From contig NZ_JAMXKF010000007.1 in NCBI RefSeq assembly GCF_024220585.1, positions 182,776-246,775 of the forward strand: 64,000 bases of DNA, read 5' to 3'. The translations under genes were made by a program, and so were the position numbers. This document shows, piece by piece, positions 16,137-25,042 of this stretch. The notes under the pieces are model-generated. The model made no database searches, had not been told where the DNA came from, and saw nothing but the letters and a program-made list of their open reading frames with translations. Source of the stretch: Dyadobacter diqingensis. Its GTDB lineage: Bacteria > Bacteroidota > Bacteroidia > Cytophagales > Spirosomataceae. The stretch's first letter is position 1; the number at the start of each line of letters is the position of its first letter.

Positions 16137-16167
16137 CAAAGATAAACAGATATCAACAGAATCACAA
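16137..16167 (-). promoter_or_regulatory. Promoter of rplU-rpmA
   Basis: On the minus strand: TTG (16167-16165), 20 nt, then TATCTTTG (16144-16137), a full match of TAnnTTTG. The start codon lies about 40 bases downstream. Spacing is one base longer than the usual 19. Confidence 0.6.
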
Positions 16168-16400
16168 CGGTTTATATTAAAAAATACCGAGGACCCGTTA
16201 AAAATAATTTACCGCTGCCACGCATTTCGGATATCTGCGTATTGTAAACCCGAATAAATAGCTAATTTCGTACGTTTTAGATATGCCAGAATCCAAAACG
16301 AAAACGGGTAAGTATATGATCCGGTATACTTTTACCGTCATTAACAAAGCTTAACATTTCATTCGGTTACTTTTATATAAACTAACGTCATGAGCATTGA
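16168..16400. other. Intergenic region between rplU and the redoxin gene
   Basis: Divergent gap. Apart from the rplU promoter at its left edge I see no hairpin, repeat or full-consensus promoter. A weak rightward candidate (TTG at 16243, TAATTTCG at 16263) has only 17 nt between the elements. Confidence 0.4.
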
Positions 16401-17072
16401 ATGAATACTAAATTAAACAAGATGAAACTCTTTCTGTGGATTTCACTTATTGCCCTCTCTGGCGTTGCGTCCGCGGCTGCAAACGACGATAATGATATCA
16501 ATAAAAATACAACGGAAATATTGCAGTCGGCTGGCTACCAGGTGGGCGATGCGGTTGCCAATTTTAAACTGAAAAATGTTGACGGAAGAATCATTTCGCT
16601 TGCCGATTTTTCTTCTTCCAAAGGCGTTATTGTGATATTTACGAGCAACCACTGCCCTTTCGCGAAAGCTTATGAGGACCGGGTTATCGCCCTGAACAAC
16701 AAATATGCTTCTCAGGGATTTCCGGTGATCGCCATCAACCCGAGCGATCCGGGAACACATGTTGACGATTCTTTTGAAAAAATGAAGGAACGGGCATCTT
16801 CAAAAGGTTATAACTACCCATATCTTGTTGATGAAATGCAAACAACTGCCAAGGCTTTCGGCGCTGCCCGCACACCGCAGGTATATGTTATTTCGAGAAG
16901 CAATGGCCGCTTTATTGTCCAGTATATCGGTATGATCGACGATAATCCGCAGGACCCTGCCGGAGCCACTAAATTTTATGTGGAAGAAGCTGTCAGCAAC
17001 CTGATTGGCGGTAAGCCGGTAGTAACCATGTCGACCAAGCCGATTGGATGCGCCATTAAGTGGAGAAATTAA
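16401..17072 (+). CDS. Secreted redoxin (peroxiredoxin-like, thioredoxin fold)
   Basis: A 223-residue thioredoxin-fold protein with a signal peptide (about 8-26, MKLFLWISLIALSGVASA). The active-site region is TSNHCPFAKAYEDR, with a single Cys85. This pattern marks the peroxiredoxin-like group 1 family (AhpC/TSA-related), not a CxxC thioredoxin. A conserved proline loop (GAARTPQVYVI) follows. It is likely a periplasmic thiol-based reductase or peroxidase. The SMP-30-like gene begins 44 bases downstream on the same strand and may be co-transcribed. Confidence 0.88.
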   Translation: MNTKLNKMKLFLWISLIALSGVASAAANDDNDINKNTTEILQSAGYQVGDAVANFKLKNVDGRIISLADFSSSKGVIVIFTSNHCPFAKAYEDRVIALNNKYASQGFPVIAINPSDPGTHVDDSFEKMKERASSKGYNYPYLVDEMQTTAKAFGAARTPQVYVISRSNGRFIVQYIGMIDDNPQDPAGATKFYVEEAVSNLIGGKPVVTMSTKPIGCAIKWRN

Positions 17073-17116
17073 TTCCATAACGTTTTAGTATAGTACCCTC
17101 TTATTTTATTTAGCTC

Positions 17117-18016
17117 ATGAGAACTTCAGCGTTTGCCCTGCTTGTTGCATTATTGATTTCAAATAATTTCAGTTTCGGTCAGTCAAAAAAATTCTCGGCA
17201 GAAGGTGAGTTTACCGCCAACTGCGAAGGCCCGGCCGTGGATTCGGAAGGAAATATCTATGCCGTCAATTTTGCCAGAGACGGCACCATCGCCCAGATGA
17301 ACCGTCGTGGAAAATCAGGCTTTTTTGTTACTCTTCCCAAAGGGAGTACCGGAAATGGTATCCGTTTCGGAGATAAAAACACATTTTATGTAGCGGACTT
17401 TACAGGACATAATGTGCTGAAAGTAGATATGATCACCAAAAATGTGACTGTGTTTGCAAACGAACCTAAAATGAACCAGCCTAACGACCTGGCGATCACT
17501 AAAAGCGGCCATATTTTTTGCTCAGACCCTAACTGGAAAGAAGGAACAGGCCAGATATGGCATGTTTCTCCTCAGGGAAAAACCCGGCTGGTGGCTGAGA
17601 AAATGGGTACGACCAATGGTATTGATATCAGTCCCGACGAAAAAACCTTGTATGTCAACGAAAGCGTGCAGCGCAACGTATGGGCATTTGATCTCGCATC
17701 GGACGGAACATTATCGAACAAGCGCCTGATCCACACGTTCGCCGACGGCGGCATGGATGGTATGCGCTGCGATATCCAAGGCAACCTGTACATCGCCCGT
17801 CACGGTAAAGGTGAAGTAGCCGTACTTTCGCCAGCCGGAAAAGTGATCCAAACCATACCAACGATCGGAAAAAAAGTTTCCAACATCTGTTTTGGCGGAA
17901 AAAATGGCAAGACCTGTTACATCACGCTTCAGGACCGTGGCTGCCTTGAAACCTTCAAAGCAAAAACTGCCGGCCGGGAATGGCAGATGATGGAGGAGTT
18001 TACCGCTAAAAAATGA
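17117..18016 (+). CDS. SMP-30/gluconolactonase-like beta-propeller protein, secreted
   Basis: A 299-residue protein with a signal peptide (MRTSAFALLVALLISNNFSFG) and a six-bladed propeller pattern: EGPAVDSEGNIYAVN, GNGIRFG, QPNDLAITKSGHIFCSDP, TNGIDISPDEKTLYVNES and DGMRCDIQGNLYIA. These contain the Glu, Asn and Asp metal-ligand positions of SMP-30 lactonases (E near residue 35, N in PNDL and NGI, D in GMRCD). The expected activity is hydrolysis of a sugar lactone or related ester outside the cytoplasm. The substrate is unknown. Confidence 0.88.
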   Translation: MRTSAFALLVALLISNNFSFGQSKKFSAEGEFTANCEGPAVDSEGNIYAVNFARDGTIAQMNRRGKSGFFVTLPKGSTGNGIRFGDKNTFYVADFTGHNVLKVDMITKNVTVFANEPKMNQPNDLAITKSGHIFCSDPNWKEGTGQIWHVSPQGKTRLVAEKMGTTNGIDISPDEKTLYVNESVQRNVWAFDLASDGTLSNKRLIHTFADGGMDGMRCDIQGNLYIARHGKGEVAVLSPAGKVIQTIPTIGKKVSNICFGGKNGKTCYITLQDRGCLETFKAKTAGREWQMMEEFTAKK

Positions 18017-18134
18017 GCGCGGGAACTTAACTGATCATACCCCATTTCGCCAATCTGTTTAGAAAAGCATAAAAACGCACATTCATTCACAAAAATAATC
18101 CGGCAGAGATTGTCTAAATAAAGTTTTATGTATT

Positions 18135-18153
18135 TACTTTGTAAAACAAAGTA
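18135..18153. promoter_or_regulatory. Candidate operator of the DUF1361-dgkA-wHTH operon
   Basis: TACTTTGTAAAACAAAGTA is a perfect 8-bp inverted repeat with a 3-base centre. It lies 16 bases before the DUF1361 start codon and overlaps a possible -7 element (TTACTTTG). The operon ends with a winged-helix regulator gene (20387-20683), the natural candidate to bind here. Confidence 0.5.
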
Positions 18154-18168
18154 CTTTAAATAAAAATC

Positions 18169-18855
18169 ATGACACTAAATACACTGCTCCGCTATTTAAA
18201 GGGAAATCACAAAGTGGCGTTGTTGGCCCTGGTTTCTGCTTCTTCTTTATCACTTTTATTTTTTAGAATTCTTATCACGCAAAATCTCGGCTTTATATTT
18301 CTTCCCTGGAATTTATTTCTTGCCTGGGTACCGCTTTTTTATATTAAATGGGTTTGGCAAAAAGAGCTTTCAGCGACAATCCCGGTCTGGCTGCTGCTAA
18401 TCCATTTATGCGTATGGCTCCTATTTTTTCCAAATGCGCCTTACATCATCACCGATCTGCTTCATCTCAGAGCCACCTCGGAGGATATGATCTGGTTTGA
18501 TGCTCTGATGATATTCACTTTCGCAGTCGCCGGATTTCTGACCGGACTATATTCGATAAGAATTGTCCACCGGTTACTGACACATCGCTGGAATGAGCAA
18601 ATTGCCTGGCTGGCCATCTCCGGTTCCATGTTTCTCAGCGGATTTGGTGTATTTCTAGGGAGATACGGACGCTGGAACAGTTGGGATATTATCGCACAGC
18701 CTATGTCACTGGCGCGTGGCATTTTACACAGCATGCGTGACCCTTTTGCCATAAAACACACCTTCACGTTTTCGTTCGTGCTGATGTTGTTGTACTTTGC
18801 GTTCCATATTTTCGCAGAACTTAAAAGAAATGAGTCAACCCATAAATATTCGTAA
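18169..18855 (+). CDS. DUF1361 family membrane protein
   Basis: A 228-residue protein with about six membrane segments. The central part, FPNAPYIITDLLHL (about 85-98), and the later FLGRYGRWNSWD block are typical of DUF1361 proteins, whose function is unknown. It is the first gene of a four-gene operon and overlaps dgkA by 26 bases. A perfect inverted repeat at 18135-18153 stands directly in front of it. Confidence 0.85.
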   Translation: MTLNTLLRYLKGNHKVALLALVSASSLSLLFFRILITQNLGFIFLPWNLFLAWVPLFYIKWVWQKELSATIPVWLLLIHLCVWLLFFPNAPYIITDLLHLRATSEDMIWFDALMIFTFAVAGFLTGLYSIRIVHRLLTHRWNEQIAWLAISGSMFLSGFGVFLGRYGRWNSWDIIAQPMSLARGILHSMRDPFAIKHTFTFSFVLMLLYFAFHIFAELKRNESTHKYS

Positions 18856-19207
18856 AGCGCTTAAAAGTTTCCGTTATGCCGGTGTTGGCATATACGATTT
18901 GTTCCGGCACGAAAACAATGCGAAGATCCATTTGCTCGCTGCCATCCTGATTGTTGCAGCCGGAATCGGTTTTAAAATTTCGGTGACAGAATGGTGCATT
19001 ATCACGATCCAGATAGCTTTGGTATGGTCTGCGGAAGCCTTTAACACTGCGATCGAAAAACTGGCTGATACGGTCACTACGGATTATCACCCATCCATTA
19101 AAATCGTAAAAGATGTAGCGGCAGCCGGTGTGTTAATCCTTGCAATTTCGGCCGTCATTGTTGCCGGATTTATCTTTTTGCCTAAACTATGGGAATGCCT
19201 GAACTAA
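18830..19207 (+). CDS. Diacylglycerol/undecaprenol kinase family protein
   Basis: A 125-residue integral membrane kinase of the DgkA/UdpK type, which phosphorylates diacylglycerol or undecaprenol to recycle lipid carriers. The ATG at 18830 gives MSQPINIRKALKSFRYA, the expected cytoplasmic start. The catalytic signature EAFNTAIEKLAD is present, and three hydrophobic segments match the family. The start lies inside the end of the DUF1361 gene, so translation is coupled. Confidence 0.9.
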   Translation: MSQPINIRKALKSFRYAGVGIYDLFRHENNAKIHLLAAILIVAAGIGFKISVTEWCIITIQIALVWSAEAFNTAIEKLADTVTTDYHPSIKIVKDVAAAGVLILAISAVIVAGFIFLPKLWECLN

Positions 19208-19233
19208 ACTCTTATCTACGAATCTGATTTTAT

Positions 19234-20355
19234 ATGTCCTCAAACCAAGACTCACTACACACCTTAAATGAGATCCGCGACCTGATGGAACGGTCGAACA
19301 AATTTCTTTCACTAAGCGGATTAAGCGGTGTTTTTGCAGGAATTTTTGCACTGATCGGTGCAGCCGTGGCGTATGTCCGTTTAAAAACAGATTGGTTCAC
19401 CGAAAGTTTTTCTTCCTATGACACGTCCGGCGCCATTACTCAGAAGGAAGCTGTGAACTTTTTGCTTCTGGACGGCGTACTGGTTCTCTTCTTTTCTCTT
19501 GCCATTGGTATCCTGCTCACGGTGAGAAAAGCGCAGAAAAAAGGATTTCAGGTTTGGAATAAAAACTCCCGCCGACTGGTCCTGAGCATGTTCATTCCGC
19601 TTGCATCCGGTGGAATATTTTGCCTCGCAATGCTTTCTTATGGTTATATCTGGCTGGTATTGCCCGCAACTTTGATTTTTTACGGCTTAGCCTTGTTCAA
19701 CGCAAGCCGTTATACCTGGCCAGAAGTCTCTTACATGGGCATTCTGGAAATTATCATCGGCTCTCTTGCGCTGTTTTTTACGGGGCTTTCGCTTTTTTTC
19801 TGGGCTCTCGGATTCGGGGTATTACACATTGTGTACGGCTTTGCGATGTATAACAAATATGATCGTGAAGAAAGTAGTTCTGCTAACACACCAAATAAAG
19901 GTGGATTTGCTGCATTACTATTTATCCTGATTTCTGCGGGTTTTTGTCAGGCTCAGATACCGTCCGCACTGCCCACAGACACTACTGCCAGAAAATGGTA
20001 CGATAAGGAAACAATTTACCTTCAGGGAGCAAATAGTTTTATAAAAAACAATGTCGTTTATACCGGTCAAAAAGCGATCAGGAAAGAATTTATGATTTCC
20101 GAAGGTGGTATGCAGCTGTATCTCGGATCGAGACGAAAGCGGAATCTTGCCCTGGTGATCTCCATTGCCGGCTCTGCCGGCTCTATTGTTTCACTGATAA
20201 CGGGAAACCGGGATGCGTTGAAAAAATTCTTTTGGGTTTCGTTGGGCACTGGTTTCGCATCGACCTTAATTACGGCGCAAGCCAACAATCAGCGTGATCA
20301 GGCGGTGTGGCTCCGCAACCGGGACGCACTACTTTTTATGGAAGTCAATAAATAG
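19234..20355 (+). CDS. Hypothetical membrane protein paired with winged-helix regulator
   Basis: A 373-residue protein. It opens with a helical stretch (SLHTLNEIRDLMERSNKFLSL), then has about six membrane segments between residues 25 and 205. A seventh segment at about 228-245 resembles a second signal-like helix (FAALLFILISAGFCQAQ), followed by a mainly soluble C-terminal part. That internal signal-like segment suggests an old fusion of a membrane protein with a secreted protein. I do not know its function. It is followed 31 bases later by the winged-helix regulator, a pairing that suggests a sensor or target relation. Confidence 0.7.
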   Translation: MSSNQDSLHTLNEIRDLMERSNKFLSLSGLSGVFAGIFALIGAAVAYVRLKTDWFTESFSSYDTSGAITQKEAVNFLLLDGVLVLFFSLAIGILLTVRKAQKKGFQVWNKNSRRLVLSMFIPLASGGIFCLAMLSYGYIWLVLPATLIFYGLALFNASRYTWPEVSYMGILEIIIGSLALFFTGLSLFFWALGFGVLHIVYGFAMYNKYDREESSSANTPNKGGFAALLFILISAGFCQAQIPSALPTDTTARKWYDKETIYLQGANSFIKNNVVYTGQKAIRKEFMISEGGMQLYLGSRRKRNLALVISIAGSAGSIVSLITGNRDALKKFFWVSLGTGFASTLITAQANNQRDQAVWLRNRDALLFMEVNK

Positions 20356-20386
20356 TTCTCAAATGACTTCATAACTTGCGGGCAGA

Positions 20387-20683
20387 ATGGAATGGTTAGA
20401 AAAATTTAATAAAGTATTTGAAAGTAAAATCCGCCTTGGACTGATGTCAGTTCTGGTGGTGAATGATGCCGTAAGTTTTAACGAGCTGAAAGAGCTTCTG
20501 CAACTTACAGACGGTAATCTCGCATCACACCTGAAAGCGCTGGAAGAAACGGAATATATTCTGGTTCAGAAGCAGTTTGTAGGCAGAAAACCCAATACGA
20601 CTTACAAAGTCACCGAAGCCGGCCAGAAAGCCTTCACGGACCACCTCCAGGTCCTGGAAAATATGATCCGGCAGAATATGTAA
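20387..20683 (+). CDS. Winged-helix transcriptional regulator (ArsR/MarR-like)
   Basis: A 98-residue single-domain DNA-binding protein. The helix-turn-helix SFNELKELLQLTDGNLASHLKAL (about 30-52) and the wing VQKQFVGRKPNTTYKVTEAGQKAF fit the HTH_34 winged-helix family. No sensor domain is present. As the last gene of the 18169-20683 operon it may control the operon through the inverted repeat at 18135-18153. Transcription ends at the hairpin 20697-20744. Confidence 0.88.
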   Translation: MEWLEKFNKVFESKIRLGLMSVLVVNDAVSFNELKELLQLTDGNLASHLKALEETEYILVQKQFVGRKPNTTYKVTEAGQKAFTDHLQVLENMIRQNM

Positions 20684-20696
20684 ACCAGAAACTGCC

Positions 20697-20744
20697 AAAA
20701 GAAAAGCGCTGAGCACGAAATTTCATGCTCAGCGCTTTTCTTTT
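20697..20744. terminator. Bidirectional terminator with 19-bp stem
   Basis: The arms 20697-20715 and 20726-20744 are perfectly complementary around a 10-nt loop, with A-runs and T-runs at the stem base. It separates the winged-helix gene from the leftward DUF2911 gene. Confidence 0.88.
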
Positions 20745-20758
20745 AAAAATGGCAATAA

Positions 20759-21259
20759 TTAGAATTTTAAAGGAACAGAGAAACCTGCTTTGTCCCACTG
20801 GAATTGTAACTCAGTATCTTTAACTGTGAAAGTCAGTTTTTCCTCAGAAGCTGAATAAGTTTTCGCAGGAACCGTAATTTTCAACACGTCCTTCGCCTTA
20901 TTCTTTTCATAGTCATAAGCACCTGACTGGCCCAAAACGCTGTTCAGGATAACGCTCCATTCTTTTTCTCCCGGGATTGTAAACAAGCTATAAGTACCTG
21001 CCTTAACAGCCTTACCACCAAACTGGCCATCTTTTTTGAATGTGATTTCAGTAGAAGCGTTGGCACCGGTACGCCAAACTTTTCCATATTTTTCAAGGCT
21101 TTCGCTTCCTTCTTTACCAAAAAGCAAACGTCCTTTTTTCGATGGCTGACCATAGGCCACACTTACATTTTTGCCGTCAGCAGTAACTCTCGGGCTTTGT
21201 GCACATGACCAGGTAAATGCAACAAATGTCAATAATAAAGAGAAAAGCGTTTTTTTCAT
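20759..21259 (-). CDS. DUF2911 family secreted protein
   Basis: A 166-residue protein with a signal peptide (MKKTLFSLLLTFVAFTWSCA). The cysteine in TWSC followed by A could also make it a lipoprotein. The core VSVAYGQPSKKGRLLFG, KYGKVWRTGANASTEITF and AGTYSLFTIPGEKEWSVILN is diagnostic for DUF2911, a beta-rich domain common in Bacteroidota with no known activity. It is a single gene. Confidence 0.9.
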   Translation of the reverse strand: MKKTLFSLLLTFVAFTWSCAQSPRVTADGKNVSVAYGQPSKKGRLLFGKEGSESLEKYGKVWRTGANASTEITFKKDGQFGGKAVKAGTYSLFTIPGEKEWSVILNSVLGQSGAYDYEKNKAKDVLKITVPAKTYSASEEKLTFTVKDTELQFQWDKAGFSVPLKF

Positions 21260-21358
21260 AAATTTGTTTAGTGATGGTTGTTATTGAAACAGTAACGAAA
21301 TACGCAATTCAAAAGTTGTTAGTCAAGTCATTTACTTCAAATTTCGTACTTTTGAAAA

Positions 21359-23479
21359 ATGACTTCCGGAGAGCAAACACAAGTACGCAACAATTTTTTC
21401 GATACTAAAATCGAATTCCTTAAAGGTGTCGGCCCACAACGGGCTGCTCTGCTTAATCAGGAATTGGGCATCTTCAATTATAGTGACCTGTTACAGCATT
21501 ATCCGTTCAGGCACGAAGACCGAACTATCTTTCACAGGATAAGCCAATTAACCGAGTTACTTCCGGCGGCACAAATCAAGGGTAGGTTAAGAGAATGGAC
21601 TATTGTCGGCGAAGGAGGCAAAAAACGCCTTGTCGGACAGTTTACAGATGGTACCGGAACAATTGATCTGGTATGGTTTCAAAGCATAAATTATTTCGAA
21701 AAATACCTGCGCCCGAATGGCGAATATATTGTTTACGGGAAGCCCGTGGCTTTCGGTTCTAAATGGAGTATCACGCATCCGGAAATTGAATTGTTAACGC
21801 AGGAAAATGAAAAAGGTGGTTATTGGCAGCCTGTTTACCCGCTGACTGAAAAACTCCGCAGGAAATTTATCGACAGCAAGGCGATCGGTAAAATGATCCG
21901 CGGACTCCTCGAAATAGCCCGACCGCACATCCGCGAAACCTTACCTGAAAATCTGGTTCAAAAATACCGGATGGTGACCAAGACGGATGCGCTCTGGAAT
22001 CTGCACAATCCGCAAAGTCAGGCCTGGCTTCACCAGTCCCAACGACGGTTAAAATTTGAGGAGCTTTTTTACAACCAGTTCAGGTTGATCAAAAACAAGC
22101 TTTTACATAAAACTGAATTTCCCGGTCTCGTCTTCAATAAAACGGCACTGCTTCGTGAATTTTACGAAAACCATCTTCCTTTTGAACTGACCGGCGCCCA
22201 GGTTCGCGTGCTTCATGAAATCCGCGAAGACCTGAAAACGGGAAAACAAATGAACAGGCTTTTGCAGGGTGATGTAGGTTCCGGCAAGACGATCGTTGCG
22301 TTTATTACCATGCTTTTGGCACTGGACAACGACGCGCAGGCTTGTCTGATGGCTCCAACGGAAATTCTGACGGACCAGCATTATCAGGGATTGAAAAAGT
22401 TTGCTGATTTACTGGGCGTCAATATTGGTAAACTGACAGGTTCAACAAAGAAAAAAGAGCGGGAACTGATCCACGAGCAATTGTTGGACGGCTCGATGCA
22501 AATCATTGTCGGGACGCATGCGCTGATTGAGGATATCGTTCAGTTTAAGAATCTTGGGCTGTGTGTAATTGATGAACAACACCGCTTTGGCGTTGCGCAA
22601 CGTAGTAAGTTATGGGCCAAAAACCAGTTTACGAACCCGCATATGCTGGTTATGACCGCAACACCCATTCCCCGAACGCTGGCCATGACCCTTTACGGAG
22701 ATCTGGATATATCAGCAATCAACGAACTACCGGCGGGAAGAAAACCGATTAAAACCGTACACCGATACGACGCACACCGACTTTCCGTTTTTGGCTTCCT
22801 GCGAGATGAAATCGCCAAGGGAAGACAGATTTATATGGTTTATCCCTTGATTGAAGAATCAGAAAAACTGGATTTAAAGGACCTGATGGATGGCTATGAG
22901 AGCATAGCCAGAGCATTTCCGGACGTTCCGCTCAGTATCCTTCACGGGAAAATGAAACCCAAAGACAAGGATTTTGAAATGGCCCGTTTTGTGAGAGCCG
23001 AAACCAAAATCATGGTTGCCACCACTGTCATTGAAGTTGGAGTTAATGTTCCGAACGCGTCTGTAATGGTTGTCGAAAATGCCGAACGATTTGGATTATC
23101 ACAGCTTCACCAGTTGCGCGGACGGGTTGGACGCGGAGCCGAACAATCTTATTGTATCCTGATCACCGATTATAAAATCAGCAAGGAAACCAAGCTAAGG
23201 CTGGAAACCATGTGCAGAACAAATGACGGCTTTGAAATTGCCGAGGTAGATTTGCAATTACGTGGCCCCGGTGATATTTCCGGTACACAGCAGAGCGGAC
23301 TTATGGACCTGTTGATCGCCAATCTGGCGCAAGACGGGGAAATTTTGAAAGCGGCGAGAATTTCAGCAGAAGCCATTTTAAATACTGACCCTGATTTAAT
23401 CCAGCCGGAAAACGCCCCGATCCGGAATCATATTAACAACATGCGGAAGGAGGAGACAAACTGGAGTCGGATCAGTTAA
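21359..23479 (+). CDS. recG: ATP-dependent DNA helicase RecG
   Basis: RecG remodels stalled replication forks and branch-migrates Holliday junctions. The 706-residue product has an N-terminal wedge domain (about 1-230) with FLKGVGPQRAALL, Walker A G304-D-V-G-S-G-K-T311, the Walker B box D405-E-Q-H, the TATPIPRTLAMTLYGDLD motif and the helicase C motif VVENAERFGLSQLHQLRGRVGRG. The length is normal for the phylum. It stands alone, convergent with the FGGY kinase. Confidence 0.97.
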   Translation: MTSGEQTQVRNNFFDTKIEFLKGVGPQRAALLNQELGIFNYSDLLQHYPFRHEDRTIFHRISQLTELLPAAQIKGRLREWTIVGEGGKKRLVGQFTDGTGTIDLVWFQSINYFEKYLRPNGEYIVYGKPVAFGSKWSITHPEIELLTQENEKGGYWQPVYPLTEKLRRKFIDSKAIGKMIRGLLEIARPHIRETLPENLVQKYRMVTKTDALWNLHNPQSQAWLHQSQRRLKFEELFYNQFRLIKNKLLHKTEFPGLVFNKTALLREFYENHLPFELTGAQVRVLHEIREDLKTGKQMNRLLQGDVGSGKTIVAFITMLLALDNDAQACLMAPTEILTDQHYQGLKKFADLLGVNIGKLTGSTKKKERELIHEQLLDGSMQIIVGTHALIEDIVQFKNLGLCVIDEQHRFGVAQRSKLWAKNQFTNPHMLVMTATPIPRTLAMTLYGDLDISAINELPAGRKPIKTVHRYDAHRLSVFGFLRDEIAKGRQIYMVYPLIEESEKLDLKDLMDGYESIARAFPDVPLSILHGKMKPKDKDFEMARFVRAETKIMVATTVIEVGVNVPNASVMVVENAERFGLSQLHQLRGRVGRGAEQSYCILITDYKISKETKLRLETMCRTNDGFEIAEVDLQLRGPGDISGTQQSGLMDLLIANLAQDGEILKAARISAEAILNTDPDLIQPENAPIRNHINNMRKEETNWSRIS

Positions 23480-23485
23480 AGCTAA

Positions 23486-23527
23486 AAGAGTTACGAATTT
23501 CCCCTTTCTGGTTAGTTCGCAACTCTT
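23486..23527. terminator. Possible bidirectional terminator after recG
   Basis: AAGAGTTACGAA (23486-23497) and TTCGCAACTCTT (23516-23527) form an 12-bp stem with one mismatch and an 18-nt loop, in the convergent gap between recG and the kinase gene. The T-runs are weak. Confidence 0.45.
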
Positions 23528-23552
23528 AATTGTATAATAAGTCGTTCCTATT

Positions 23553-24896
23553 TTAAGCAACAACTTCCCTTATCTCACTTTTAAATTCAAAAGATTGAGG
23601 TCTGGTTACGTGCAGGGCTGCACCCAGCGATGTTGCGTATGGCAAATCTGTCGCATACACTTTATGGTCAGGGAAATAACCTGCGATCAGCCGTGTAAAT
23701 ATTTCATTTTTTGCAAATCCACCGTCAATGTAGATCGCATGAACATCATTGACACCGATCAAATGAAGTGAAACTTTGAGCATTTCCGTCAGCCCTTTGA
23801 TCAAATGGTGATAAGCTGCCTCTGGTGATGCAAAAGCGCTGATCTGCCATTCCTTCGTGTTTACTTCCGGGAACGGCCCGTTTCCGGCCATGCAAGCTGC
23901 ATAAAACGGAGGAGTATCCGCTTTTAAAATCGTTTCATTATAGGCCACTTTTTTATAGAAATCAGCCTCAACTTTGAAATATTCAGCAATTCGTTTTACC
24001 TGGAAATCATGCTCACGACCCATAAACAGACGCGATGTGGTGACTCCGCTGCCTTCCGGCGTCAGGTAGTTCATGCAATCGCGATCCAGCTGATGCGAGG
24101 TAAGCGGTTTTGAATAAAACGGATTGAAGTTGATACACCAGGTACCGGTCGACAACAACACAAAAGGCTTCTTAACCGCCATTCGATAAGGTACCAGTGC
24201 CGATGAACTATCGTGAAGGCCGAATCCTGACTGGATCGTTTTTTCAGCATCACGGTAAATAAAGGACGAAGACGCCAGGACAGGCGGAAGCTTTTTCTGA
24301 ATCCCCTCCTGTTTTACCCATTCATGATAATCCCACATTTCAAAACTCCATAGCCCGGTGTGACACCCGATGGAGGTATAATCACTCGCTTTCCGTCCTG
24401 TCAGCAAAAACAAAATATACTGCGGCAAGTGAAGCGAGGAAACAATTTTCTTATAAATATCAGGTTTGGTATGTTTAAGCCAGTACAGCTGCATACCCGA
24501 GTTTAACATACCCATTGCAGGCGAACCTGTCTGAAGGGCAAGCCTCGTCGGATCACCGTGGGTACTGTAAAACTGGTTTAAAAGTGCTTCCGGAAGCGGT
24601 TTTAAATAAGAATATAACGGTGTCACCGGCTTGTTGCTTGCATCCAGATGAACCAGACTCGCGCCATAAGCCGCAGCGTTCACTGCCTGAATATGATATT
24701 TTGGATTATTCTTTAAATCAGCCCAGCGTTCTTCAACCCACTGCGTCAACAATTCAATATTTTCCGTTGGAAATCCATCCTCATCCGTTGTCTCAGGAAG
24801 CGATTCGGTAACTTCTTCTATAATCTGATACTTTTCATCAAAAAGTACATACTTTTTATTGGTTCTGCCAATATCAAAAACCGCCGTTACTTTCAT
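23553..24896 (-). CDS. FGGY family carbohydrate kinase
   Basis: A 447-residue sugar kinase of the FGGY fold (actin-like ATPase). The N-terminal phosphate loop reads AVFDIGRTNKKYVLFD; later motifs are LLSTGTWCINFNPF and, near the C-terminus, IDGGFAKN followed by SLGAALH, the adenosine-binding block. FGGY kinases phosphorylate sugars such as rhamnulose, fuculose or xylulose; the substrate cannot be fixed here because no isomerase or aldolase lies beside it. It is a single gene with 146 bases before the next gene upstream. Confidence 0.88.
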   Translation of the reverse strand: MKVTAVFDIGRTNKKYVLFDEKYQIIEEVTESLPETTDEDGFPTENIELLTQWVEERWADLKNNPKYHIQAVNAAAYGASLVHLDASNKPVTPLYSYLKPLPEALLNQFYSTHGDPTRLALQTGSPAMGMLNSGMQLYWLKHTKPDIYKKIVSSLHLPQYILFLLTGRKASDYTSIGCHTGLWSFEMWDYHEWVKQEGIQKKLPPVLASSSFIYRDAEKTIQSGFGLHDSSSALVPYRMAVKKPFVLLSTGTWCINFNPFYSKPLTSHQLDRDCMNYLTPEGSGVTTSRLFMGREHDFQVKRIAEYFKVEADFYKKVAYNETILKADTPPFYAACMAGNGPFPEVNTKEWQISAFASPEAAYHHLIKGLTEMLKVSLHLIGVNDVHAIYIDGGFAKNEIFTRLIAGYFPDHKVYATDLPYATSLGAALHVTRPQSFEFKSEIREVVA

Positions 24897-25042
24897 TATT
24901 TTGTATGCGCTATCACTTTTAATATACGGAAATCTATTTTTCGGTTAATATAGTGACTTTACTTTAAAAGCTATACCCTTAGTCCGACTTTTTAAAATCT
25001 TACTTATTCACCGAATAGCATTAAAGTAAGCTTGCCAATTTT

